NCBI RefSeq assembly: GCF_014596475.1
Contig: NZ_MECJ01000029.1
Location: 1-64,000 of the forward strand
Length of the DNA stretch: 64,000 nt
Direction of reading: 5' to 3'
From: Streptomyces sp. CBMA152
Lineage (GTDB): Bacteria; Actinomycetota; Actinomycetes; Streptomycetales; Streptomycetaceae
A model generated the notes under the pieces. It saw only the letters and a program-made list of their open reading frames with translations. It had not been told where the DNA came from and searched no databases. How positions within the stretch are numbered: position 1 is the stretch's first letter; each line of letters starts with the position of its first letter. Of the stretch, positions 23,933 to 31,112 are shown in pieces. The translations under genes were made by a program, and so were the position numbers.

Positions 23933-24781
23933 ATGCCAACGGCGGTCAATGCTGAACTCGACAGGCGGCTCAGCGGGTTCAGGGAAGTGCAGCGTCTCGC
24001 GTACGAGTGCGCGGAGGCCGTCGCGGCCCAGCTCAAGCCGGGTGTGACCGAGCGCGAGGCGGCGCGGATGCAGCGACGGTGGCTGCACGAGCGCGGGGTG
24101 CGCGACTGGTTCCACCTGCCGTTCGCCTGGTTCGGGGACCGCACCGCGTTCGTGGACTTCAAGATCCCGCTCCAGTTCTTCCCGACCGGCCGGCGCCTTG
24201 AGGCGGGGATGCCGTTCATCCTCGACATGGCCCCGGTCCACAAGGGCTTCACGGCCGACATCGGCTACTCGGGCTGCCTGGGCCTCAACCCCGTGCACGA
24301 CCGGCTCCTCGCCGATCTGGAGGCGCACCGGGAGCTGATCCTGCGCGAGGTCCGCGAGAAGCGCCCGCTGCGCGAGATCTACGAGGACGTGGACCGCCTC
24401 ATGGTCCGCCAGGGGTACGCCAACCGGCATCGCGCGTATCCGTTCGGCGTGATCGCGCACAAGATCCACGAGGTCAGGGAGCGCCGTTGGTCGCCGACCG
24501 TCTTCGGCTTCGGCACCCAGGCCCTGAAGGGCCTCGCGAGCGACGCGCTGCACGGCCACCGGGACGGCTGGTCCCCGCTGTGGAGCCCCTACAAGTTCTC
24601 CGACCACCCGCCCCGGCCGGGGCTGTGGGCGGTCGAGCCGCACCTCGGATTCCGGGGTACGGGCGCGAAGTTCGAGGAGATCCTGGTCGTCACGGACTCC
24701 AAGGACCCCGAACAGAGCGCGTTCTGGCTGGACGACGACCTGCCGCATGTGCGGCGCTGGGCCGAGGAGAAGGCGGCGTGA
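23933..24781 (+). CDS. M24-family (creatinase/aminopeptidase fold) metallohydrolase-like protein
   Basis: A 282-residue protein with the M24 pita-bread fold and no N-terminal domain. All five metal ligands can be traced: Asp in ILDMAPVHKG, Asp in FTADIGYSG, His in GVIAHKIHEV, Glu in WAVEPHLGF and Glu in AKFEEILVV. An unusual insertion of about 45 residues rich in Trp, Gly and Pro (WSPTVFGFG to WSPYKFSDHPP) lies between the His and the fourth ligand, so the substrate is probably not a normal protein N-terminus. The ATG at 23933 is chosen over upstream in-frame codons because of the preceding AGGGG. Its stop overlaps the next start. Confidence 0.82.
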   Translation: MPTAVNAELDRRLSGFREVQRLAYECAEAVAAQLKPGVTEREAARMQRRWLHERGVRDWFHLPFAWFGDRTAFVDFKIPLQFFPTGRRLEAGMPFILDMAPVHKGFTADIGYSGCLGLNPVHDRLLADLEAHRELILREVREKRPLREIYEDVDRLMVRQGYANRHRAYPFGVIAHKIHEVRERRWSPTVFGFGTQALKGLASDALHGHRDGWSPLWSPYKFSDHPPRPGLWAVEPHLGFRGTGAKFEEILVVTDSKDPEQSAFWLDDDLPHVRRWAEEKAA

Positions 24782-26562
24782 GCGTGGGAGACCGGGCGGG
24801 CAGCGGCATCGAGGGCGCGCGCGAGCGCTGGGTGCGCACAGGAGGGATCGAGCTGTGTGTCGCCGAGCTCGGCGACACGCGGCAGCCGACGGTCGTGCTG
24901 GTGCACGGCTACCCGGACAGCAAGGAGGTGTGGTCGGAGGTCGCAGTCCGCCTCTCCGAGCGCTTCCATGTGGTGCTGTACGACGTACGCGGACACGGCA
25001 GATCCACCGCCCCCTCCCCGCTGCGCGGCGGCTTCACCCTGGAGAAGCTGACCGACGACTTCCTGGCGGTCGTCGACGCGGTGAGCCCCGACAAGCCGGT
25101 GCACCTGGTGGGCCACGACTGGGGCTCGGTGCAGTCCTGGGAGTTCGTGACGGTCAAGCGCACCGAGGGCCGGATCGCCTCCTTCACCTCGATGTCCGGC
25201 CCGTCCCTGGACCACTTCGGGCACTGGATCAAGACCCGGATGACCCGCCCGACCCCCCGCCGGGTGGGCCAACTGCTCGGCCAGGGCGCCAAGTCCTGGT
25301 ACGTGTACATGCTGCACACCCCGGTGCTCCCCGAGCTCGCCTGGCGCGGCCCGCTCGGCAAGCGGTGGCCGAAGATCCTGGAGCGCGTCGAGAAGGTCCC
25401 CTCCGGCGACTACCCCACCGCGTCCCTGCCCCAGGACGCGGCGCACGGCGCCTGGCTCTACCGGGACAACATCCGCGCCCGGCTGCGCCGCCCGCGCACC
25501 GACGCGTATGCCCATGTGCCGGTCCAGCTGATCACCCCGACCGGCGACGCGTTCCTCTCCGAGCGGCTCTACGACGAACTGGAGCTCTGGGCGCCCCAGT
25601 TGGTGCGCCGCACCCTGCCCGCCAAGCACTGGGTCCCCCGCACCCGGCCCGACCGGCTGGCCGCCTGGATCACCGAGTTCATCACCGCCAACGAGGACGG
25701 CGTCAGCGCGCAGGACGCGGTCGCCAGCGGGCCCTATGCCGACCGCTTCGGCGGCCAGCTGGTCCTGGTGACCGGCGCGGCCAGCGGCATCGGCCGGGCC
25801 ACCGCCTTCGCGTTCGCCGAGGCCGGCGCGCGCGTCGTCGCCGTGGACCGGGACGCCGAGGGCGCGGCCCGGACCGCCGAGATGTCGCGGCTGATCGGCG
25901 CCCCCCAGGCCTGGGCCGAGACGGTCGACGTCGCCGACGAGCAGGCGATGGAGAAGCTCGCCGAAAAGGTCGCCGCCGAGTACGGAATCGTCGACGTCCT
26001 GGTGAACAACGCCGGGATCGGCCTGTCCGGCTCGTTCTTCGACACCACCACCGAGGACTGGAAGAAGGTCCTCGACGTCAATCTGTGGGGCGTCATCCAC
26101 GGCTGCCGGATCTTCGGCAAGCAGATGGCCGAGCGCGGCCAGGGCGGCCACATCGTCAACACCGCCTCGGCCGCCGCCTACCAGCCCTCCAAGGCCCTGC
26201 CCGCGTACTCGACGACCAAGGCCGCGGTGCTGATGCTCAGCGAGTGCCTGCGCGCCGAACTGGCCGGGCAGGGCATCGGCGTCAGCGCGATCTGCCCCGG
26301 CTTCGTCAACACCAACATCACCTCCACCGCACGCTTCGCCGGGACCGACGAGGCGGAGGAGAAGCGCCGCCAGAAGAAGTCCGCCCGGCTCTACGGCCTG
26401 CGCAACTACCCGCCGGAGAAGGTCGCTTCGGCGATCCTGCGCGCGGTGGTGAAGAACCAGGCCGTGGTGCCGGTGACACCGGAGGCCCGCGGCGCCCACC
26501 TCATGTCCCGCTTCACCCCCCGCACCCTGCGCGCGATAGCCCGATTGGAGCCGCCGCTGTGA
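24778..26562 (+). CDS. EphD-like fusion of an alpha/beta hydrolase (epoxide-hydrolase type) and a short-chain dehydrogenase
   Basis: A 594-residue two-domain enzyme. Residues about 15-300 are an alpha/beta hydrolase with VLVHGYPDS, the nucleophile Asp114 in GHDWGS and a probable catalytic His284 (AKHWVPR); Asp instead of Ser points to epoxide or haloalkane hydrolysis. Residues about 320-560 are an SDR with TGAASGIG (332-339), NNAG (410-413), Ser464 and Tyr477-x3-Lys481. The arrangement matches mycobacterial EphD, which is tied to mycolic-acid metabolism. Streptomyces makes no mycolates, so the lipid substrate here must differ. GTGA overlaps join it to both neighbours. Confidence 0.9.
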   Translation: MSVGDRAGSGIEGARERWVRTGGIELCVAELGDTRQPTVVLVHGYPDSKEVWSEVAVRLSERFHVVLYDVRGHGRSTAPSPLRGGFTLEKLTDDFLAVVDAVSPDKPVHLVGHDWGSVQSWEFVTVKRTEGRIASFTSMSGPSLDHFGHWIKTRMTRPTPRRVGQLLGQGAKSWYVYMLHTPVLPELAWRGPLGKRWPKILERVEKVPSGDYPTASLPQDAAHGAWLYRDNIRARLRRPRTDAYAHVPVQLITPTGDAFLSERLYDELELWAPQLVRRTLPAKHWVPRTRPDRLAAWITEFITANEDGVSAQDAVASGPYADRFGGQLVLVTGAASGIGRATAFAFAEAGARVVAVDRDAEGAARTAEMSRLIGAPQAWAETVDVADEQAMEKLAEKVAAEYGIVDVLVNNAGIGLSGSFFDTTTEDWKKVLDVNLWGVIHGCRIFGKQMAERGQGGHIVNTASAAAYQPSKALPAYSTTKAAVLMLSECLRAELAGQGIGVSAICPGFVNTNITSTARFAGTDEAEEKRRQKKSARLYGLRNYPPEKVASAILRAVVKNQAVVPVTPEARGAHLMSRFTPRTLRAIARLEPPL

Positions 26563-27488
26563 GCACCGAACGCCTCGACGGCGCGGGCCCGGACCACTAC
26601 CGGATCACTCCGCGCCGGGTCTCGTTCGACTGGCACGAGACCCCGCTGCACTGGATACCGGACGAGCCCACCGCCACCCATGTGATCAATGTGCTCCACC
26701 TGCTGCTCCCGGCGGGCGAGCGCTGGTTCGTGAAGGTCTTCAAGGAAGCCCTTCCCCTGGTCACCGACCCGGTGCTGCTCAAGGACGTCAAGGGTTTCAT
26801 GGGCCAGGAAGCCACCCACAGCGTCCAGCACGCCCATGTCCTCGACCACCTCGCCGAGCAGCAGCTCGACACCACCTCCTACACCCGGCACGTCGACTTC
26901 CTCTTCGACAAACTCCTCGGCGAGCGGCCCCCGTTCGGGGCGCCGATACCGACCCAGGAGTGGCTGCGCTTCCGCCTCTCGCTGATCGCCGCGATCGAGC
27001 AGTTCACGGCGGTCCTGGGGGACTGGGTCCTGCACGCCGAATCCCTCGACCGGGCCGACTGCGACCCCGTCATGCTCGACCTGCTGCGCTGGCACGGCGC
27101 CGAAGAGGTCGAACACCGCGCCGTCGCCTTCGACATGTACCAGCACTGCGGCGGCGACGGCCTGTCCCTGTACGCCCGCAGCGTCTTCGGCATGGCCTGG
27201 GCCGCCCCGGTGCTGCTCTGGCTCTGGGGCTGGGGCGCCCACTACCTCATCCGCCACGACCCCCAACTCGCCGGTCGGCTGCGCTACTCACTGCGTGAGC
27301 ACAACCGGGCCGTCCGCAAGGGTCTGCTGCCCAGCTGGAAGGACCTCGGCACGGCCATACCCCGCTACTTCCGGCGGTCGTACCATCCCTCGCAGGAGGG
27401 CTCCCTGCGCAAGGCCGTCGAATATCTCGCGACCTCGTCGGCGGCCCGCGCGGCGGCGGGTGCGGTAGGCCGCGCCGCCCTGGGGTAA
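26559..27488 (+). CDS. PF10118-type predicted metal-dependent hydrolase
   Basis: A 309-residue protein of the family annotated as predicted metal-dependent hydrolase. It is helical and shows the ferritin-like or desaturase-like pattern of paired Glu and His: FMGQEATHSVQHAHV near residue 90, IAAIEQFTAVLGD near 150 and WHGAEEVEHRAVAFD near 180. These would bind a di-iron or similar centre and could act on fatty acyl chains. No membrane anchor is present apart from two hydrophobic helices near residues 210-235. It overlaps the EphD-like gene by 4 bases, and the MerR gene follows after 10 bases. Confidence 0.85.
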   Translation: MSTERLDGAGPDHYRITPRRVSFDWHETPLHWIPDEPTATHVINVLHLLLPAGERWFVKVFKEALPLVTDPVLLKDVKGFMGQEATHSVQHAHVLDHLAEQQLDTTSYTRHVDFLFDKLLGERPPFGAPIPTQEWLRFRLSLIAAIEQFTAVLGDWVLHAESLDRADCDPVMLDLLRWHGAEEVEHRAVAFDMYQHCGGDGLSLYARSVFGMAWAAPVLLWLWGWGAHYLIRHDPQLAGRLRYSLREHNRAVRKGLLPSWKDLGTAIPRYFRRSYHPSQEGSLRKAVEYLATSSAARAAAGAVGRAALG

Positions 27489-27498
27489 GGGAGACGGT

Positions 27499-28578
27499 TT
27501 GTCCGGGCAGCCAGCACCACAGTCGTCCACGTCGTCGGTCCACATGCCGGCCCAGGTGACGGCTCAGTCGCCGGTCCAGTCATTGACGCATTCGTCACTC
27601 CAGCCTTCAGTTCAGTCCTCGGTTCAGTCCTCGGTCCAGCCCTCCGTTCCCTCGTCCATTCACTCCTCCGCCGAGTACCGGATCGAGGATCTGGCGCATG
27701 CGAGCGGTGCCACGGTCCGTACGATCCGGGCCTACCAGGACCGGGGTCTGCTGCCCCGGCCCGAGCGGCGCGGCCGGTCCAATGTGTACGGCGACACGCA
27801 TCTGGCCCGACTGCGCCAGATCGCCGATCTGCTGGACCGCGGCTACACCCTCGCCTCCATCAAGGAACTCCTGGAGGCGTGGGACGCGGGACGCGGTCTC
27901 GGCGGCGTCCTCGGTCTGGTCGCCGAGGTCAGCGGCCCCTGGACCGACGAGGAGGCCGCCCGGATCTCCCGGGCCGATCTGGACGCCACCTTCGGCGGTG
28001 TGCCCGACGAGGAGGCCGTCCACGACGCGGTCGAACTAGGCATCCTGGAACGCATCCCCGGCAACGACAGCGAGTTCCTGGTCCCCAGCCCCCAGGAGCT
28101 CGCGGTGGCCGCCGAGCTGTACGCCGCCGGTGTGCCGCTGGACGCCATCTCCGGGCATCTGCGCGAACTGCGCGGCCAGGTCGAGCACATAGCGGCCCGC
28201 TTCCTCGACTTCACCACGGAACACGTCTTCGCCCGCTATCTGGGCCACCGCCCACCGACCGACGCCGACGCCGCCGAGGCCGCCGGGCTCGTACGCCGAC
28301 TGCGGCCCCTGGCGCAGCAGACCGTGGACGCCGAACTCGCCCGTGCCATGCGCCTGTTCGCCACTCGTCATCTCCAGCGCCATCTCGGCGCCGCGGACCC
28401 GGTCGCCCAGAGCGGCCCCGACCCCCGCCCGGTCACACTTCCGGCGGACACGGTCAGCGCGGTCGAGTCCCTGGTCGGCCCCGAGAACGTCACGGCGTTC
28501 ATCTCCGCTGCCGCCCAACGCGAGGTCCAGGCCCGTACGTTGGATGCCCTCACAGCCCACCACTTGTCCACAGATTAG
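27499..28578 (+). CDS. MerR-family regulator of the EphD-like operon
   Basis: A 359-residue regulator if the TTG at 27499 is used, which has AAGGGAG at good distance; an ATG at 27544 is the alternative. Residues about 55-125 form the MerR DNA-binding domain: YRIEDLAHASGATVRTIRAY, QDRGLLPRPERRGR and YGDTHLARLRQIADLLDRGY. The C-terminal 230 residues are an uncharacterised helical ligand domain. Ahead of the domain is a Ser/Gln/Val-rich repeat tail encoded by a short tandem DNA repeat. The last codons and stop are formed by a DnaA box. Autoregulation of the operon is inferred. Confidence 0.85.
   Translation: MSGQPAPQSSTSSVHMPAQVTAQSPVQSLTHSSLQPSVQSSVQSSVQPSVPSSIHSSAEYRIEDLAHASGATVRTIRAYQDRGLLPRPERRGRSNVYGDTHLARLRQIADLLDRGYTLASIKELLEAWDAGRGLGGVLGLVAEVSGPWTDEEAARISRADLDATFGGVPDEEAVHDAVELGILERIPGNDSEFLVPSPQELAVAAELYAAGVPLDAISGHLRELRGQVEHIAARFLDFTTEHVFARYLGHRPPTDADAAEAAGLVRRLRPLAQQTVDAELARAMRLFATRHLQRHLGAADPVAQSGPDPRPVTLPADTVSAVESLVGPENVTAFISAAAQREVQARTLDALTAHHLSTD
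27568..27672 (+). repeat. Degenerate 12-bp tandem repeat in the 5' part of the merR gene
   Basis: Units related to TCGGTTCAGTCC recur in frame from about 27568 to 27672 and encode Ser-Val-Gln-Ser type repeats (for example SVQSSVQSSVQPSVPSS). The tract lies upstream of the helix-turn-helix domain and is probably length-variable between strains. Confidence 0.65.
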
Positions 28579-28617
28579 CCACAAGCCCTGTGGATAACTG
28601 CACTTGTCTGTGGATCA
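28564..28617. promoter_or_regulatory. Second DnaA-box group, overlapping the end of merR
   Basis: TTGTCCACA at 28564-28572 encodes the final residues of the MerR protein. TGTGGATAA at 28589-28597 is a perfect reverse box, and TGTGGATCA at 28609-28617 is an 8/9 reverse match. Together they fill the 73-bp gap between convergent genes. Confidence 0.75.
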
Positions 28618-28651
28618 AACCTAACTGACCGTCATCGCAGCGTGATTGGTG

Positions 28652-29206
28652 TCACTTCGCGAGCCGCGCGGCGGCGCGGGCGCGCTCCGGGTACTTGGCG
28701 GTGATGAAGGCGGGGACGGCGAACCCGGCGACCTGCACGGCTATCGCTGCGACACTGCCCAGCGCCTCGGCGTAGATGACGGCGAGCCCGACGGCGGTGA
28801 CCGTGAACGCGGCGGCCCAGGTGGCGGTCAGCACCACGTTGATGTGGAGGAACACGGGGTGGTTCCACACCTCGCGCGGCGCCTGCCGCTTGGCTATGCC
28901 GGTGGTGAAGGGGCGCCGGACGGCCAGCGTCGCCCAGGCGGTCAGCGCCAGCCATCCGGTCGCCAGCGCCCCGCCGTACTCGCGCAGCCTGCCGTCCGGT
29001 GCCACGAAGGCTATGACGCTCAGCACGCCGAAGAACGCGATCGTGGACTGCTCCAGGATCAGGGAGTCGGCCGCCGCACCGCGCTTGCGGTCGTTGTAGA
29101 AGAACCAGGCACTCACCACAAGCGCGCCGAGCGCCCCCCACTGCCACTGCGAGGTACCGGCGGCGGCGAAGACGATCCATGGGATGAAGCCGCGCAGGTA
29201 GTTCAT
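28652..29206 (-). CDS. Integral membrane protein divergent from a PadR regulator
   Basis: A 184-residue protein with about five membrane segments, starting MNYLRGFIPWIVFAAAGTSQWQWGALGAL and ending in a basic cytoplasmic tail (KYPERARAAARLAK). The ATG at 29206 follows AGAGGGGGA at proper distance. I do not recognise a functional family. The promoter region is shared with the divergent PadR gene, and two copies of a TTGAC-GTCAA-like operator lie between them, so this protein is the probable main target of that regulator, perhaps as an envelope-stress or drug-response protein. Confidence 0.8.
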   Translation of the reverse strand: MNYLRGFIPWIVFAAAGTSQWQWGALGALVVSAWFFYNDRKRGAAADSLILEQSTIAFFGVLSVIAFVAPDGRLREYGGALATGWLALTAWATLAVRRPFTTGIAKRQAPREVWNHPVFLHINVVLTATWAAAFTVTAVGLAVIYAEALGSVAAIAVQVAGFAVPAFITAKYPERARAAARLAK

Positions 29207-29254
29207 GGGAGTCCCCCTCTGTCCCGGGCCTTCGCCCGCTCCACATTCCAACCT

Positions 29255-29295
29255 CGACATGTCAAAAGTAGAGGTTCCAGCATTGACGTGTCAAG
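29255..29295. promoter_or_regulatory. Two PadR-type operator copies in the divergent promoter
   Basis: TCGACATGTCAA (29255-29266) and TTGACGTGTCAA (29284-29295) are near-identical palindromes 29 bp apart, about three helical turns. The flanks match too (GTCAAAAGTAGAGG and GTCAAGAGTGGAAGG). They lie 21-78 bases from the two divergent starts at 29206 and 29317, which is the place where a PadR dimer pair would repress both genes. Confidence 0.65.
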
Positions 29296-29316
29296 AGTGG
29301 AAGGTAGAGTGAAGTC

Positions 29317-29832
29317 ATGAGCCTCCGACACGCAGTCCTGGGGCTGCTCGCCGAACGACAGGCAAGCGGCTATGACCTGATGAAGCTGTTCGAGACCTCG
29401 CTCGCCCACGTCTGGTCGGCGACCCAGAGCCAGGTCTACGGCGAGCTGGGCAAGCTCGCCGACTCCGGCCTGGTCGAAGTGGCGGCCGAGGGGCCCCGGG
29501 GCAGAAAGGAGTACGCGATCACCGAGCCGGGGCGTGTCGAGCTGCACCACTGGCTCACCGAGACCGAGCCGTCCCGCGCCCGCCGCAGCGACTCTCTGCT
29601 GCGCGTCTTCTTCCTCGGCGTCCTCACCCCGCTGGAGGCGCAGACGTATCTGCTCACCGAGGCCGAGCGCTCGTCCCGCCAGCTCGCCGGCCTCAAGGAG
29701 GCGGAGGCGGAGATCGAGTGGGACGACGGCCCGATCGCGCTGCACGGCCGCCTGGCCCTGGAGTACGGCAAGCGGCTCAGCGCGATGCACGAGGAGTGGG
29801 CCCGCTGGGCCGCCGATCAGATAAAGACGTGA
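29317..29832 (+). CDS. PadR-family transcriptional regulator
   Basis: A 171-residue repressor. The winged helix occupies residues about 1-80 (MSLRHAVLGLLAERQASGYDLMKLFE, then SQVYGELGKLADSGLVEV and GRKEYAITEPGRVELHHWL). A C-terminal Vir_C-like domain of mostly charged helices (residues about 95-171) mediates dimerisation. It is divergent from the membrane protein at 28652-29206 and probably controls it and itself through the two operator copies at 29255-29295. Confidence 0.92.
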   Translation: MSLRHAVLGLLAERQASGYDLMKLFETSLAHVWSATQSQVYGELGKLADSGLVEVAAEGPRGRKEYAITEPGRVELHHWLTETEPSRARRSDSLLRVFFLGVLTPLEAQTYLLTEAERSSRQLAGLKEAEAEIEWDDGPIALHGRLALEYGKRLSAMHEEWARWAADQIKT

Positions 29833-29921
29833 CGCGAGGCGTTCTCGGACGCGGGGCGGAGCGCCAGGCGCACGCGGGAAATTGGGGTGCCGGGGCCCGG
29901 CCGTCCCGGCACCCTGTCCGC

Positions 29922-30500
29922 ATGACCGAAAAACCGGACGGAACACCGGACCGAACACCTGACGACAGACGCACCGTGAAGGTGTCCAAGTACCTGTCGA
30001 AACACCTGCGCCATCAGCCCGAGCGGATCGGCATCGCCCTCGATCCGCAGGGCTGGGTGGACATCGACACTCTGCTGCGTGCTGCGGCGGCGCACCACTT
30101 CCCCATCACCCGCGCCGAGCTCGACCATGTCGTCGCCGTCAACGACAAGCGCCGGTTCGCGGTCGAGGGCGACCGGATCCGGGCCAGCCAGGGGCACACC
30201 GTCGAGGTCGACCTGGCTCTCCCGGACGCCGAACCGCCCGCGTACCTCTATCACGGCACGGTGGCCCGCAGCCTGGACGCGATCCGGGCCGAGGGCCTGC
30301 GGCCCATGGCCCGCCACCATGTCCATCTCTCGGCCGACCGCGAGACCGCGACCCGGGTCGGTGCCCGACGCGGCCGTCCGGTCGTGCTGAGCGTGGACGC
30401 CGCGGCGATGCGCCGGGACGGCCATGTCTTCCGGGTCAGCGCCAACGGGGTCTGGCTCACCGACTCCGTACCGCCGGGTTATCTCCGCTTTCCCGGCTGA
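29922..30500 (+). CDS. kptA: RNA 2'-phosphotransferase (KptA/Tpt1)
   Basis: A 192-residue enzyme that transfers an RNA 2'-phosphate to NAD+, releasing nicotinamide and ADP-ribose 1'',2''-cyclic phosphate. Conserved elements are VKVSKYLSKHLRHQPERIGI (with Arg and His of the active site), VNDKRRFAV, IRASQGHTVEVDL, YHGT, HHVHLSADRETA and GVWLTDSVPPGYL. Bacteria lack the 2'-phosphorylated tRNA splicing intermediates on which the fungal enzyme acts, so the natural substrate is unsettled. The ATG at 29922 is used because upstream in-frame codons do not fit the family start. It is preceded by 89 bp after padR. Confidence 0.93.
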   Translation: MTEKPDGTPDRTPDDRRTVKVSKYLSKHLRHQPERIGIALDPQGWVDIDTLLRAAAAHHFPITRAELDHVVAVNDKRRFAVEGDRIRASQGHTVEVDLALPDAEPPAYLYHGTVARSLDAIRAEGLRPMARHHVHLSADRETATRVGARRGRPVVLSVDAAAMRRDGHVFRVSANGVWLTDSVPPGYLRFPG

Positions 30501-30588
30501 ACCTGATCGACTTCACCGGCTGGCGCGGTCAGCTTCCCCGCCCGAAGTAATCGACTTTCCATACCGCCGCTCCACCGTATCGGCTGAC

Positions 30589-31062
30589 ATGATCGACGGC
30601 ATGGCCCATCCGCATCTGCCCAGCACCGAGAGCGCGGTCACCGCGATCCGCGAGGTCGCGCGCACGTACAACCTCGAAGTCGAGGTCACCGACGACATCG
30701 GCGCCGACCGCTCCTCGCGCCGCACCTCGGCCGGCGCCTTCGCCGTACTGGACCCGGACGGCTCGCTGCCGCACGAGGCGTTCGTGGAGCTGGGCGGCTC
30801 GCCCGCCGTCACCGTGCAGGTCTTCGCCGAGGACGACGCGAAGATCACCGTCGACGGTGTGGAGTTCAACGACGTACCGCGCGACGCGGTCCCCGCCTTC
30901 CTCCGCTCGGTCTACGGCGGCCTCGCGTACGTGAAGGGTCGTTTCCTCCCGCCGGGCTGGTGGCTGGTCGTGCCACTGCCCGGCGACGAGACGTACAAGG
31001 AGATCGTCCTCGGCGGCACGCTCACGCCCTGGCTGAGCGGGCGCGTGCGCGCGAAGAGCTGA
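30589..31062 (+). CDS. Conserved hypothetical protein
   Basis: A 157-residue cytoplasmic protein starting MIDGMAHPHLPSTESAVTAIREVARTYNLE. The middle is beta-rich with FVELGGSPAVTVQVFAEDD and ITVDGVEFNDVP, and the C-terminal part is aromatic (LAYVKGRFLPPGWWLVVPLPG). No signal peptide, membrane segment or catalytic motif is seen, and I do not recognise a domain. A second ATG four codons later is equally possible. It stands between kptA and a convergent LLM oxidoreductase gene. Confidence 0.75.
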   Translation: MIDGMAHPHLPSTESAVTAIREVARTYNLEVEVTDDIGADRSSRRTSAGAFAVLDPDGSLPHEAFVELGGSPAVTVQVFAEDDAKITVDGVEFNDVPRDAVPAFLRSVYGGLAYVKGRFLPPGWWLVVPLPGDETYKEIVLGGTLTPWLSGRVRAKS

Positions 31063-31112
31063 GCGGAGGCGGACGCGCGAAAAGAGCTGATCAGCGGCCC
31101 GGGGTCTCCGCG

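Noticed and set aside
24589..26499. Long minus-strand open frame of 636 codons
   Set aside because: It mirrors the well-supported EphD-like gene on the other strand and shows no domain or start signal.
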